Part shown: positions 25,255 to 32,997 of the stretch, in pieces
How positions within the stretch are numbered: the stretch's first letter is position 1
Layout of the letters: each line of letters begins with the position of its first letter
Assembly: GCA_963787485.1 (NCBI GenBank)
Contig: CAWBDF010000004.1
Location: forward strand, 9,409 to 73,408
From: Bog-473 sp963787485
GTDB taxonomy: Bacteria > Actinomycetota > Acidimicrobiia > Acidimicrobiales > RAAP-2
Direction: 5' to 3'
DNA: 64,000 nucleotides
Translations under genes and position numbers: made by a program
The notes under the pieces: generated by a model
What the model was told of the DNA's origin: nothing
The model's database searches: none
Seen by the model: only the letters and a program-made list of their open reading frames with translations

Positions 25255-25794
25255 ATGGCCACCGTGGGTCCGCGACTCGTCGTCTCCGGAATCGGATCGG
25301 GGGTAGGCAAGACCAGCGTCGCCACCGGCCTGATGGCCGCGTTGGGCACTCGAGGCCTCAAGGTGGCGTCGATCCGGGCCAAACTCGACGGCACCGTCCG
25401 CAAGGTGGGAGCCAAGGCGAAGGGACTGACCTACTACCAAGAGATCGACCCCACCCTCTACACGGCCACGTCGCATACCTTCATCGGCGCGCTGTACGCC
25501 CGCCTCGACATGGTGAACATCGCGGACCCCGCAGAGCAGGCCGGCAACTACCCCCAGCTGTCCGCCGAGTATCTGTTGAAGGCCAATCCGGACTACGTCT
25601 TCCTCGCGGACTCGGTGTGCTGCGGCCAGTCAGCCAAGTCATTCGATCGGCGCCCCGGGTATTCGGTGCTCAAGGCGGTTCACCTGGGCCACGTCTTCGC
25701 CATCCTCGACCCGATCGCCTCCGAATGTTGTCCGAGGGTGGTCGACTTCCTCCAGATGGTGGCCAATGACGTCGGCCACAACCCGCAACAATGA
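25255..25794 (+). CDS. CbiA N-terminus fused to BtuF-like C-terminus (deletion chimera)
   Basis: Residues 1-39 (MATVGPRLVVSGIGSGVGKT, then GLKVAS) are the P-loop start of cobyrinate a,c-diamide synthase CobB/CbiA. From residue ~40 (nt ~25,372) the protein becomes the C-terminal lobe of a substrate-binding protein: LTYYQEIDPTLYTATSHTFIG, YPQLSAEYLLKANPDYVFLAD, CCGQS, and IASECCPRVVDFL. Neither half is complete: CbiA loses its ATPase and amidotransferase remainder, and the binding protein its N-lobe. A deletion between two cobalamin genes that kept the frame is the simplest origin. The stop overlaps the next ATG (ATGA). Function is doubtful. Confidence 0.78.
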   Translation: MATVGPRLVVSGIGSGVGKTSVATGLMAALGTRGLKVASIRAKLDGTVRKVGAKAKGLTYYQEIDPTLYTATSHTFIGALYARLDMVNIADPAEQAGNYPQLSAEYLLKANPDYVFLADSVCCGQSAKSFDRRPGYSVLKAVHLGHVFAILDPIASECCPRVVDFLQMVANDVGHNPQQ

Positions 25795-26234
25795 CGGACC
25801 AGGGCTCCTCGGCTCGACCGACGCGACCGCCCACGGAAGAAACGGTCGTCCTCCAAGCCTGGGCCGGTCCCTGGGAGCCCGACGACCCCGATGCCAACTA
25901 CAAGTCCGAGATCGCCCTGTACGCGAACCAGGACCCCATGGAAACGCTGCGTGGTCTGAGCGAAGCGATCGACGTTCCGGTCGGAGCAATCGCTCGATAC
26001 GTCCTCGCCCGCTATGCAACATCGGGCAGTGGCGGGCTCCTCGAACTGGGTCCATCCATGGTTCACCGTCTTTGGGGGCCCATCGAGGCGGCCGAGGCGG
26101 ACGGCTCCGACGAAGCACGCCTCGGGGCCTATCACGAGCTCCGGCAGATTCTCTCGTGGTTGCGCCTGCCTCTCATCGAGGATGCCGGCTATCCGCCACA
26201 ACAATCGCAGGCTGAGGACCTCGATGATGGCTGA
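25791..26234 (+). CDS. conserved protein of unknown function in cobalamin cluster
   Basis: A 147-residue soluble protein. Its centre (GPWEPDDPDANYKSEIALY, DPMETLRGLSEAIDVPVGAI, ARYVLARYATSG, then a helix ending SWLRLP) resembles a small actinobacterial family found beside BtuF-like transport genes. I recall it as DUF6027, but cannot verify that. The LSEAIDVPVGAIARYVLARY part looks like a helix-turn-helix-like or adaptor helix pair. It overlaps the chimera stop by 4 nt, a coupling that was probably inherited from an intact binding-protein gene. No catalytic motif is evident. Confidence 0.62.
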   Translation: MTDQGSSARPTRPPTEETVVLQAWAGPWEPDDPDANYKSEIALYANQDPMETLRGLSEAIDVPVGAIARYVLARYATSGSGGLLELGPSMVHRLWGPIEAAEADGSDEARLGAYHELRQILSWLRLPLIEDAGYPPQQSQAEDLDDG

Positions 26235-26330
26235 ACGGGTCGGAGCACTGGACCTCGACGGTGGGTCCCGCCACTCCACTGTCCGGGCAGTCGTCAAGCC
26301 GCCAGCGGACGTCGGTCGTAGGAGCTGCGG

Positions 26331-27734
26331 ATGACAGCCTTGATGGTCCAAGGGGTCTCCAGCGATTCGGGCAAGAGCCTGCTGGTGACCTCCCTCTGTC
26401 GATGGGCACGTCGCCAAGGCATCAGGGTGGCGCCCTTCAAGGCGCAGAACATGTCGAACAATGCGCGGGTCGTCGATGGAGGGGAAATCGGCGTGGCCCA
26501 GTGGCTCCAAGCGCTTGCCGCCGGAGTCTCGCCTGACGTGAGAATGAATCCGGTTCTTCTGAAGCCGCAGAGCCCCACGAGCAGCCAGGTAGTCGTCGAC
26601 GGTGTCGCGAACCATGCGCTGACTGTCACTCCCTGGCGTGAGCGCTCGGCGTACCTCTGGCCTCACGTTTGCGAAGCCTTTCGATCCCTTGCCGCCGAGT
26701 TCGACGTCATACTCATCGAGGGTGCCGGGAGCCCTGCCGAGACCAACCTGTGGTCCAGCGACATTGTGAACATGGCCGTGGCCGACCTCGCCGATTCTCC
26801 AGTCGCACTGATCGCCGACATCGACCGGGGAGGGGCCTTTGCACATCTCTTTGGTACGTGGGCCCTGCTGCCGGAGCCATGGCAGCGACGGATTAAGGCG
26901 TTCGTGCTCAACAAATTCCGAGGCGACCTCGCTCTCTTGGAACCCGCTCCCCAAGAGCTCGAGCGTGTCACCGGGGTTCCGGTGATTGGGGTGCTCCCGT
27001 GGCTTGATCATGTGCTGCCCGACGAAGAGGGTCCGACGGCGCTCACGGGGCACCTCGCGGGTCCACGTATCTCGATCGTCTGCGGACCGTACGCCTCCAA
27101 CCTCGACGAGTTTGTATCGTTGCAACAGGTTGCAGACGTGCGTTGGACCCGAACGCCGGACGAGCTAGCCGGGGCAAAGCTGATCATCCTCCCGGGCTCG
27201 AAACACGTGGCGAACGACCTCGACTGGCTCCGCAGTCAAGGTCTTGCGGATGCCGTCATCGACGCCAGTCGAGACGGGACCGCGATCCTCGGGATCTGTG
27301 GCGGACTCCAGATGCTCGGGCTACGCCTCGAAGACCCCGATCAGGTCGAAGGTTCGGCGACAGGCCTCGGTCTCCTCCCACTGGTGACTCGATTCGAGGT
27401 TTCGAAACGGGTCACCCATACCTTGATTGAATTTGGACCCTTGGAACCACCCTGGTCGTGGCTCGGACAACGGTGTGTGTCGGGGTATGAGATCCGTCAC
27501 GGCTCCACCACTTCCGAAGAGTGCATCGATATCGCGCCCGGAGGAATCGCCTTTGCCAAGCGCAATGTACTTGGACTGTATGTGCACGGCGTGTTCGAGG
27601 ATCCCCTCATCCTGAGAGCGTTGACCGGTACTATCCCATCTGAGCTCGAAACCACCTTCGACCGTCTGGCCGACGCCATCGAAACGCACCTTGACACGCG
27701 GTGGCTATTGCAACAGCTCGTGCCGCAAGCGTAG
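26331..27734 (+). CDS. cobQ: cobyric acid synthase
   Basis: CobQ/CbiP amidates four side chains of adenosylcobyrinate a,c-diamide using glutamine and ATP. The 467 residues start with the modified P-loop VQGVSSDSGKSLLV, followed by PFKAQNMSNNA, VILIEGAGSPAE and LIADIDRGGAFA. The triad-type glutamine amidotransferase domain has the nucleophile Cys323 in LGICGGLQMLG and His419 in LYVHGVFEDP. Length is normal (~480) and the frame is intact, so this gene may be active although its neighbour is a chimera. GTAGGAG lies ~13 nt before the ATG. The other corrin-ring genes are absent, so it may serve salvage, or the cluster was largely deleted. Confidence 0.92.
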   Translation: MTALMVQGVSSDSGKSLLVTSLCRWARRQGIRVAPFKAQNMSNNARVVDGGEIGVAQWLQALAAGVSPDVRMNPVLLKPQSPTSSQVVVDGVANHALTVTPWRERSAYLWPHVCEAFRSLAAEFDVILIEGAGSPAETNLWSSDIVNMAVADLADSPVALIADIDRGGAFAHLFGTWALLPEPWQRRIKAFVLNKFRGDLALLEPAPQELERVTGVPVIGVLPWLDHVLPDEEGPTALTGHLAGPRISIVCGPYASNLDEFVSLQQVADVRWTRTPDELAGAKLIILPGSKHVANDLDWLRSQGLADAVIDASRDGTAILGICGGLQMLGLRLEDPDQVEGSATGLGLLPLVTRFEVSKRVTHTLIEFGPLEPPWSWLGQRCVSGYEIRHGSTTSEECIDIAPGGIAFAKRNVLGLYVHGVFEDPLILRALTGTIPSELETTFDRLADAIETHLDTRWLLQQLVPQA

Positions 27735-27828
27735 GGACGACAGTGGGCAGCCGGTTCTTGTCCATAATCCTGTCCATAAACGCCAGCAGAATCGATGGGA
27801 CGCGAGTTTTCTCGCAAGACGACGTTCG

Positions 27829-28898
27829 CTACGACGGTTCTGCGAGTAGAGGACCAAGCACCCCTGCAGCATCCTCGTCTGAGGACTCGAGAACGTGGGC
27901 ATAGATATTCAGCGTCGTTGCCGCATTCGCGTGACTCAAGCGACCCGCCACGGTTCGCACCGGGGCTCCGGCGGCGAGGAGTTGTGTGCTGCGAAATGCC
28001 CAAGATCGTACAAACGAACATTGGGAACTCGAAGTTCCTCGCAGAGGCGGATAAAAGCAAGGGTGACTCACGCCGGTCGTCATGCCATGCTCCCATCCGG
28101 CTCACCGCTGAACACGAAACCATCCTCGGCGAGGGCTAAACCACACGCCTTCGCTCGTTGCCTGCGCCGGCTGCGCTGAGCCTTGACGAGATCAAGCGTC
28201 AGGGCGTCGAGTGAGAGCTTGCGAACCGCATGGGTCTTGGTGTCCTTCTCCTTCAGTTGGTCCTGGCGGCTGCCGTAGAAGGATCGGCTGATTCGAACGG
28301 ATGTGCTATCGAAGTCTGTCCAACGGTGCGCGCAGAGCTCGCCCCGACGGGCCCCCGTAACCGCCGCGAGGCGAAGAAAGCAACCCAGGTCGGGATCACG
28401 CTCGTCGGCGACAGCGAGTACGCGGACAATCGCCTCCGGCGGCGGGCGGTGGAGCTCCTTGGGGATGACCCTTGACGGAGTCGCCCGACTCGCCGGGTTG
28501 GAGGGGCTCCAGTTCCATTTGACCGCCTGATTGAGAATCCGACGAATGAGGGCATGGACGTGGCGAATGCTCTGGGCGCCCAGTGGCGGTCCATCGTGCC
28601 CTCCTCGGCGACCGAGGTATGCGTAGAAGGCATCGAGGTCGACGGCCTCTATGGTGCGCACTTTCATGCGGCCGAACTTGGGAAGTATCAGCCGACCCAG
28701 CAGGCGTTCGTACTCGTGCAGTGTGGTGGGTGAGAGAGTGGGCGAGGCGAGCCCGAGCCACGTCTCGGTTACGTCTCGGAATGTGCCGTCGACGACGGCG
28801 TTCGAGCTCTGGCCCGCCTCCACAAGCAGCAGTTCGTTCAAGACTTCTTCGGCTTGGCGCTTCGTCCCTTGCCTCGGGACTTCGAGGTGACCCCGCAC
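27829..28898 (-). pseudogene. tyrosine-recombinase integrase, several lesions
   Basis: From GTG 28,898 (VRGHLE) the frame shows the core-binding domain (TWLGLASPTLSPTTLHEYERLL) and catalytic box I, AAVTGARRGELCAHRW, with its Arg. Lesions: the N-terminal arm-binding region is shortened (VRGHLEVPRQGTKRQ skips ~25 usual residues); two TGA codons follow GEPDGSMA (near 28,078 and 28,066); the HxLRH box reads LYDLGHFAA, losing both the first His and the catalytic Arg; and after it the frame shifts to QLLAAGAPVRTVAGRLSHAN and YAHVLESSDEDAAG, ending at 27,829. It lies just inside the tRNA-Arg attachment site. It is certainly dead. Confidence 0.85.
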
Positions 28899-29003
28899 GG
28901 CGCCAGCTTGGGCATGGATTCCCAAGGGATTCCCAATTTGCTCTGCTCCGGAACCTAGTCGGGTACCGGATTTGGCCTCTGAGTTGGTCTTTTGTGACCT
29001 GGT

Positions 29004-29060
29004 CTGACCTGGTCTTTCTCTGGGCGCCCCCGGAAGGATTCGAACCTTCGCACACGGTTT
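29004..29060. repeat. right attachment-site repeat (57 bp) within/after tRNA-Arg
   Basis: Identical to 14,179-14,235. It covers 36 nt of the tRNA 3' half (29,025-29,060) and 21 nt beyond the 3' end. Divergence begins exactly at 29,061, in the anticodon stem-loop region, as expected for strand exchange in or near the anticodon loop. Confidence 0.9.
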
Positions 29061-29096
29061 AGGAAACCGATGCTCTATCCCCTGAGCTACGGGGGC
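29025..29096 (-). tRNA. tRNA-Arg (anticodon CCT)
   Basis: The reverse strand folds as a cloverleaf: acceptor GCCCCCG pairs with CGGGGGC; the D-arm is GCTC..GAGC; the anticodon loop TTCCTAA gives CCT (decodes AGG); the T-arm is GAAGG-TTCGAAT-CCTTC. The last anticodon-stem pair is T-T, a tolerated mismatch. CCA is not encoded. It is the integration target of the island to its left. Confidence 0.93.
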
Positions 29097-29353
29097 TCGA
29101 GGATGCTGTCCCTCGTGGGGAGCCACCATTGTGCCCCACCCAACAACCCGGGAGGCATGGCAAGCGTCGGGCTCCATGCCGCAATGTGTCGGGGGCGATG
29201 TCCAGGACGCCTTCGCCAGCGCCCTATTCTTGTCCGCGGGTACGCGGCCTCCGACAGAGGTCGGAGCACGTGCGTTGCGCTTCAGCCGTCCGGCCCGCCG
29301 TAGTGGTGCGCGTGCGCACCTCCATCCGACCTGAAGGACGAAGGAGAAGTGTG

Positions 29354-30796
29354 GTGACCTCAGCCCTGCCGTTCAAGGTGGCAGACCTCACCCTGGCCGC
29401 GTTCGGCCGCCGGGAGATCGAACTGGCCGAGCACGAGATGCCTGGCCTGATGGCGATGCGAGCCGAGTTCGCCGCCACCCAGCCGCTGGCCGGCGCCCGT
29501 ATCACCGGCTCCCTGCACATGACCGTGCAGACCGCCGTGCTGATGGAGACACTGACCACCCTCGGCGCCCAGGTGCGTTGGGCCAGCTGCAACATCTTCT
29601 CCACGCAAGACCATGCGGCGGCTGCGGTCGCCGTCGGCCCCGACGGCACGGTCGAGGCGCCCCGGGGTGTCCCGGTGTTCGCGTGGAAGGGGGAGACCCT
29701 CGAGGAGTACTGGTGGTGCACGCAGCAGGCCCTCCTCTGGCCGGGTGAGTCAGGTCCAAACATGATCCTCGACGACGGGGGTGACGCCACCCTGCTCGTG
29801 CACAAGGGAGTCGAATTCGAAAAGGCCGGTGCAGTGCCTGACCCCTCGACCGCCGAGTCCGAGGAGCTGGCGGTGGTGCTCGCGCTGCTCGGTCGGGCCC
29901 TCAACGAGGATGCGGGTCGTTGGACGGCCATGGCCAACGCCATCAAGGGCGTCACTGAGGAGACCACGACAGGCGTCCACCGTCTGGCCGAAATGGCCCG
30001 CCGGGGTGAGCTGCTGTTCCCCGCCATCAACGTCAATGATTCGGTGACCAAGTCCAAGTTCGACAACAAGTACGGTTGCCGCCACTCCCTGATCGATGGG
30101 ATCAACCGGGCGACGGACGTGCTCATCGGGGGCAAGGTGGCGGTCGTGTGCGGCTACGGCGACGTCGGCAAGGGCTGTGCTCAGTCACTGGCCGGGCAGG
30201 GCGCCCGGGTCGTGGTGACCGAAGTCGACCCAATCTGCGCGCTCCAGGCCGTGATGGAGGGCTTCCAGGTCACCACCCTCGAGGACATCCTGCCCGAAGC
30301 CGACATCGTGGTGACGACGACAGGCAACAAGGACATCGTCCGCGCTGAACACATGGCGGCCATGAAGCACCAGGCGATCGTGGGGAACATCGGTCACTTC
30401 GACAACGAGATCGACATGACCGGCCTCGTCCAGTGGCCTGGGATAGAGCGCGTGCACATCAAGCCGCAGGTGGACAAGTGGGTGTTCCCCGACGGACACG
30501 CCGTGATCGTCTTGTCCGAAGGTCGGCTGCTCAACCTGGGGAACGCGACTGGGCACCCCAGCTTCGTGATGTCCAATTCGTTCACCAACCAGACCATGGC
30601 GCAGATCGAGCTGTTCACCCAGACCGGCCAGTATGTGAACGAGGTCTACGTCCTGCCCAAGCTCCTCGACGAGAAGGTGGCGCGCCTGCACCTCGATGCG
30701 CTTGGAGTGAAGTTGACCACGCTCACCCCGGAGCAGGCTGACTACATCGGCGTCCCCATGGACGGGCCCTACAAGCCCGACACCTACCGGTACTGA
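29354..30796 (+). CDS. ahcY: S-adenosyl-L-homocysteine hydrolase
   Basis: AhcY reversibly cleaves S-adenosylhomocysteine to adenosine and homocysteine in the cytosolic methyl cycle. The 480-residue protein is nearly canonical: ITGSLHMTVQTAVLMETL, ASCNIFSTQDHAAAA, the catalytic LILDDGGDAT-like strand (MILDDGGDAT), NVNDSVTKSKFDN, the NAD loop VCGYGDVGKG, and the C-terminal KPDTYRY, whose Lys/Tyr reach into the partner subunit. AAGGAGAAGT precedes tandem GTGs at 29,351 and 29,354; the second gives better spacing. It lies just outside the island. Its product homocysteine is the substrate of MetH at the far end of this window. Confidence 0.96.
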   Translation: MTSALPFKVADLTLAAFGRREIELAEHEMPGLMAMRAEFAATQPLAGARITGSLHMTVQTAVLMETLTTLGAQVRWASCNIFSTQDHAAAAVAVGPDGTVEAPRGVPVFAWKGETLEEYWWCTQQALLWPGESGPNMILDDGGDATLLVHKGVEFEKAGAVPDPSTAESEELAVVLALLGRALNEDAGRWTAMANAIKGVTEETTTGVHRLAEMARRGELLFPAINVNDSVTKSKFDNKYGCRHSLIDGINRATDVLIGGKVAVVCGYGDVGKGCAQSLAGQGARVVVTEVDPICALQAVMEGFQVTTLEDILPEADIVVTTTGNKDIVRAEHMAAMKHQAIVGNIGHFDNEIDMTGLVQWPGIERVHIKPQVDKWVFPDGHAVIVLSEGRLLNLGNATGHPSFVMSNSFTNQTMAQIELFTQTGQYVNEVYVLPKLLDEKVARLHLDALGVKLTTLTPEQADYIGVPMDGPYKPDTYRY

Positions 30797-30803
30797 GCCC
30801 GCC

Positions 30804-31484
30804 TCAGCTCAGCGTGGCCGCGGCGATCACGGCGCCCTCGGTGGATACCACCTCGGCGCTCCGTACGTGTGTCGGGTTCACGTGGAGCGGTGCGATCCAC
30901 GCGCCGTAACCCGCTCGGGCGACGAAGGTGCCCACGTGGTGCACGACGCCGTCGTCCGTGACCACGACGCACTGGACGACGCCGTGCGCCGAGGAGTCAT
31001 CCAACGTCATCGACATCCACGGCCGGCCGGCATCGATCGTCACGTGACCAACTGTACGGCCGTCCTCCGTCAGTGGGGCCGAGGTCCGGCTGGGGAGCGA
31101 CCGCGTGTGAGAGGTCGATGGCGTGCGCGGTGACGCGGTCAGCGCCAATCCGGCACCCAGCGCGACAAGCACGGCCGCCGCCGCCGCGGCAACGGGCACC
31201 CAGCGAGAATGCCAGAAGCGGCGCCGCGACGAGACCCCGTCGGCCACTCCCATCCCTTCGAAGAGCCGGACCTCGAATCCCAACGGGGGCTCGACCTCCG
31301 GAGCCGCGAGGACGACGGAGTCCGCCGCCCGCGACAGCACCTCGAGCTCGGCGCTGCAGCGCGGGCACGACGCCACGTGCGACAGCACCCGGGCGCGTTC
31401 TCGACCAGTCAGCACTCCGAGGGCCAACTCAGCCAGCTCGTCAGCGTGCTCGGCACACCGGCGCTCGCGCTCGTGGTCGCTCAT
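30804..31484 (-). CDS. zinc-binding (ZAS/RskA-like) anti-sigma factor
   Basis: The cytoplasmic N-terminus has the anti-sigma zinc motif His-x3-Cys-x2-Cys (HVASCPRC, about residue 36-43) and binds the sigma factor. A transmembrane helix lies at ~93-116 (VPVAAAAAAVLVALGAGLAL). The C-terminal ~105 residues form the extracytoplasmic RskA-type beta domain (VGHVTIDAGRPWMSMTL). Its start overlaps the sigma-factor stop by 4 nt. It probably releases the sigma factor after regulated proteolysis or redox stress. Confidence 0.9.
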   Translation of the reverse strand: MSDHERERRCAEHADELAELALGVLTGRERARVLSHVASCPRCSAELEVLSRAADSVVLAAPEVEPPLGFEVRLFEGMGVADGVSSRRRFWHSRWVPVAAAAAAVLVALGAGLALTASPRTPSTSHTRSLPSRTSAPLTEDGRTVGHVTIDAGRPWMSMTLDDSSAHGVVQCVVVTDDGVVHHVGTFVARAGYGAWIAPLHVNPTHVRSAEVVSTEGAVIAAATLS

Positions 31485-32062
31485 CGCTCCGTCTCCATGG
31501 GCTCGACCACCGCTCGCAAGCGGAGGAGGGCCGTCCTGATCCTCGTCTTGGCCGTTCCGAGGGGGATTCCCTCGGCCTCGCTGATCTCCAACGCAGTCCT
31601 GCCGTAGACCGCCGCCAGGACCACGGCACGGCGCTGCTCTGGAGGGAGGACGCCGAGCGCGGTCAGCACGAGGTGACGGGCGTCGGTCGCTCCCGCCACG
31701 TCCTCGGGCTGGCGCTCGGTGCCGAGCCCCGCGGCGGCGACAAACTCGTCCGGGTCCGTCGGCACGGCGCGTCGAAGTCGCAGCGCGTCAATGGCCAGGT
31801 TCCGCGTGATGGTGAGGACCCAGGAGGCCACCGACCCGCGGCGAGGATCGAAGACCGGCGCGTGCCGCCACACTCTGAGCATGGCCTCCTGGGCGACGTC
31901 CTCAGAGACGCCGATGTCGCCCGTCATGGAGTGCGCCAAACCGAACACCCGGCGCTGGTAGCGGCGGACGAAGGTGACCGCCGCAGGCTGCTCGCCCAGC
32001 GCCATCGCCGCCACGAGGGCTTCGTCGGACAGCTCGCCTACCGACACGCTCGATTCTCCCAC
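31481..32062 (-). CDS. ECF sigma factor (SigK-like group)
   Basis: The 193-residue sigma-70 factor contains region 2 (FVRRYQRRVFGLAHSMTGD, DVAQEAMLRVWRHAP, GSVASWVLTITRNLAIDALR) and region 4 (LGVLPPEQRRAVVLAAVYGR, TALEISEAEGIPLGTAKTRIRTALLRLR). Pairing with an RskA-type anti-sigma factor supports the ECF19/SigK group. It should direct its own operon from the 32,063-32,133 promoter; I could not identify a clear -35/-10 pair by eye. Confidence 0.92.
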   Translation of the reverse strand: MGESSVSVGELSDEALVAAMALGEQPAAVTFVRRYQRRVFGLAHSMTGDIGVSEDVAQEAMLRVWRHAPVFDPRRGSVASWVLTITRNLAIDALRLRRAVPTDPDEFVAAAGLGTERQPEDVAGATDARHLVLTALGVLPPEQRRAVVLAAVYGRTALEISEAEGIPLGTAKTRIRTALLRLRAVVEPMETER

Positions 32063-32133
32063 GTCACGGTATACGGACGAACCGCTCGGGGGGATTTCCG
32101 GCCCCCGCCACTCCGGCCGTGAGCCGCTGAGGG

Positions 32134-32955
32134 TCAGCGGAGTCCGGCGAACAGGTCGTCCTCGGGAACCGACGCGCCAGTGGTGTCGACGGCGCGGACG
32201 AAGCTCTCGGTCCCCATCAGGCTCGAGAACAGCTCTTCCCCCATCTCGAGGAAGAAGATGTTGTCGCTCTGGCTGGCATGGGCCGCCAACGAGGCGTACT
32301 TGCGTCCGGTTACGGCCCGGACGTCGATCATGGTGGTCACGAGCTCGTCGGGGGTGCCGAAATCGGGGTTATCCGCCACCTCTCCCGGACCGTCGATCCC
32401 CGCTTCTTCCAGGATCTCGCGGAATCCCCGCAGACTCGACCGCGGAAAGGCCGTGTAGTACAGCTTGGCCGGGATTCCGCACACGTCCAGGGCGGCGAGC
32501 GTGATGCGATGTGCCTGAATGTGGTCGGGATGGCCGTAGAAGCCATTCTCGTCGTACGTGACTACGACCTGGGGCTGGTAGGTCCGCATGAGGTCGGCCA
32601 GACGCGCCGCCGCCTGGTCGACTGGGGTGCGCCAGAAGGACTGCGGCGCGTCGTTCTGCGGCCAGCCCTCCATGCCCGAGTCGTGGTACCCCATCAACTC
32701 GAGGTGGCTGACGCCCAGCACGTTGCAACTGGCCTCGAGCTCCCCTCGGCGCAGCCGAACGACCACCGACTCGTCGTGGCCCGGGTCACCTGGCTTGAGG
32801 CCGCCGGGCGCATCGCCCAGCTCGCCGTTGGTGCACGTGACCAACACGGTACGCACGCCCTCGGCGGAGTAGCGGGCCAAGATCCCGCCGGTGCCGATCG
32901 CCTCGTCGTCGGGATGGGCGTGGACGGCCATGAGGGTGAGTGGAGCCTCGGACAT
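32134..32955 (-). CDS. PIG-L/LmbE-family deacetylase (MshB/Mca-like)
   Basis: The 273-residue zinc deacetylase has the first ligand motif AVHAHPDDEAIGTGG (His14, Asp17) and the second, YGHPDHIQAH. MshB deacetylates GlcNAc-inositol in mycothiol synthesis and Mca cleaves mycothiol conjugates; both are of this fold. The AIGTGGILARY version is MshB-like, but generic PIG-L proteins share it, so the precise role is open. It is a single gene, upstream of the sigma operon on the same strand and downstream of the threonine aldolase gene. Confidence 0.85.
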   Translation of the reverse strand: MSEAPLTLMAVHAHPDDEAIGTGGILARYSAEGVRTVLVTCTNGELGDAPGGLKPGDPGHDESVVVRLRRGELEASCNVLGVSHLELMGYHDSGMEGWPQNDAPQSFWRTPVDQAAARLADLMRTYQPQVVVTYDENGFYGHPDHIQAHRITLAALDVCGIPAKLYYTAFPRSSLRGFREILEEAGIDGPGEVADNPDFGTPDELVTTMIDVRAVTGRKYASLAAHASQSDNIFFLEMGEELFSSLMGTESFVRAVDTTGASVPEDDLFAGLR

Positions 32956-32997
32956 GCGATGCAGCGTACGGGTCGGCGACTCGTCACGGGTTCGGTG

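Larger units (their letters stand above)
14179..29060. mobile_element. integrated genomic island at tRNA-Arg(CCT), ~14.9 kb, integrase dead
   Basis: Two perfect 57-bp direct repeats bound the region. The right copy is inside the intact tRNA, with a tyrosine integrase gene immediately internal to it, the standard order for tRNA-targeting islands. Cargo is metabolic: pyridoxamine oxidase, alcohol dehydrogenase relic, phosphotriesterase-SDR pair, P450, amidohydrolase with TetR, VOC-MarR pair and cobalamin genes. I see no replication, conjugation or phage structural genes. Integrase and several cargo genes are broken, so the island looks old and immobile. A compound island built by several integrations and deletions is likely. 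Confidence 0.78.

Noticed and set aside
29097..29177. Extension of the integrase reading frame through the tRNA
   Set aside because: The peptide RAPVAQGIEHRFPKPC comes from translating the tRNA-Arg gene; it is a well-known artefact, not a protein domain.
29200..29350. Possible SAH riboswitch in the ahcY leader
   Set aside because: The leader is GC-rich with GGTCGGAGCACGTGCG, faintly like the SAH-element core, but the full consensus and its pairing pattern are not present by eye. A covariance-model search would settle it.
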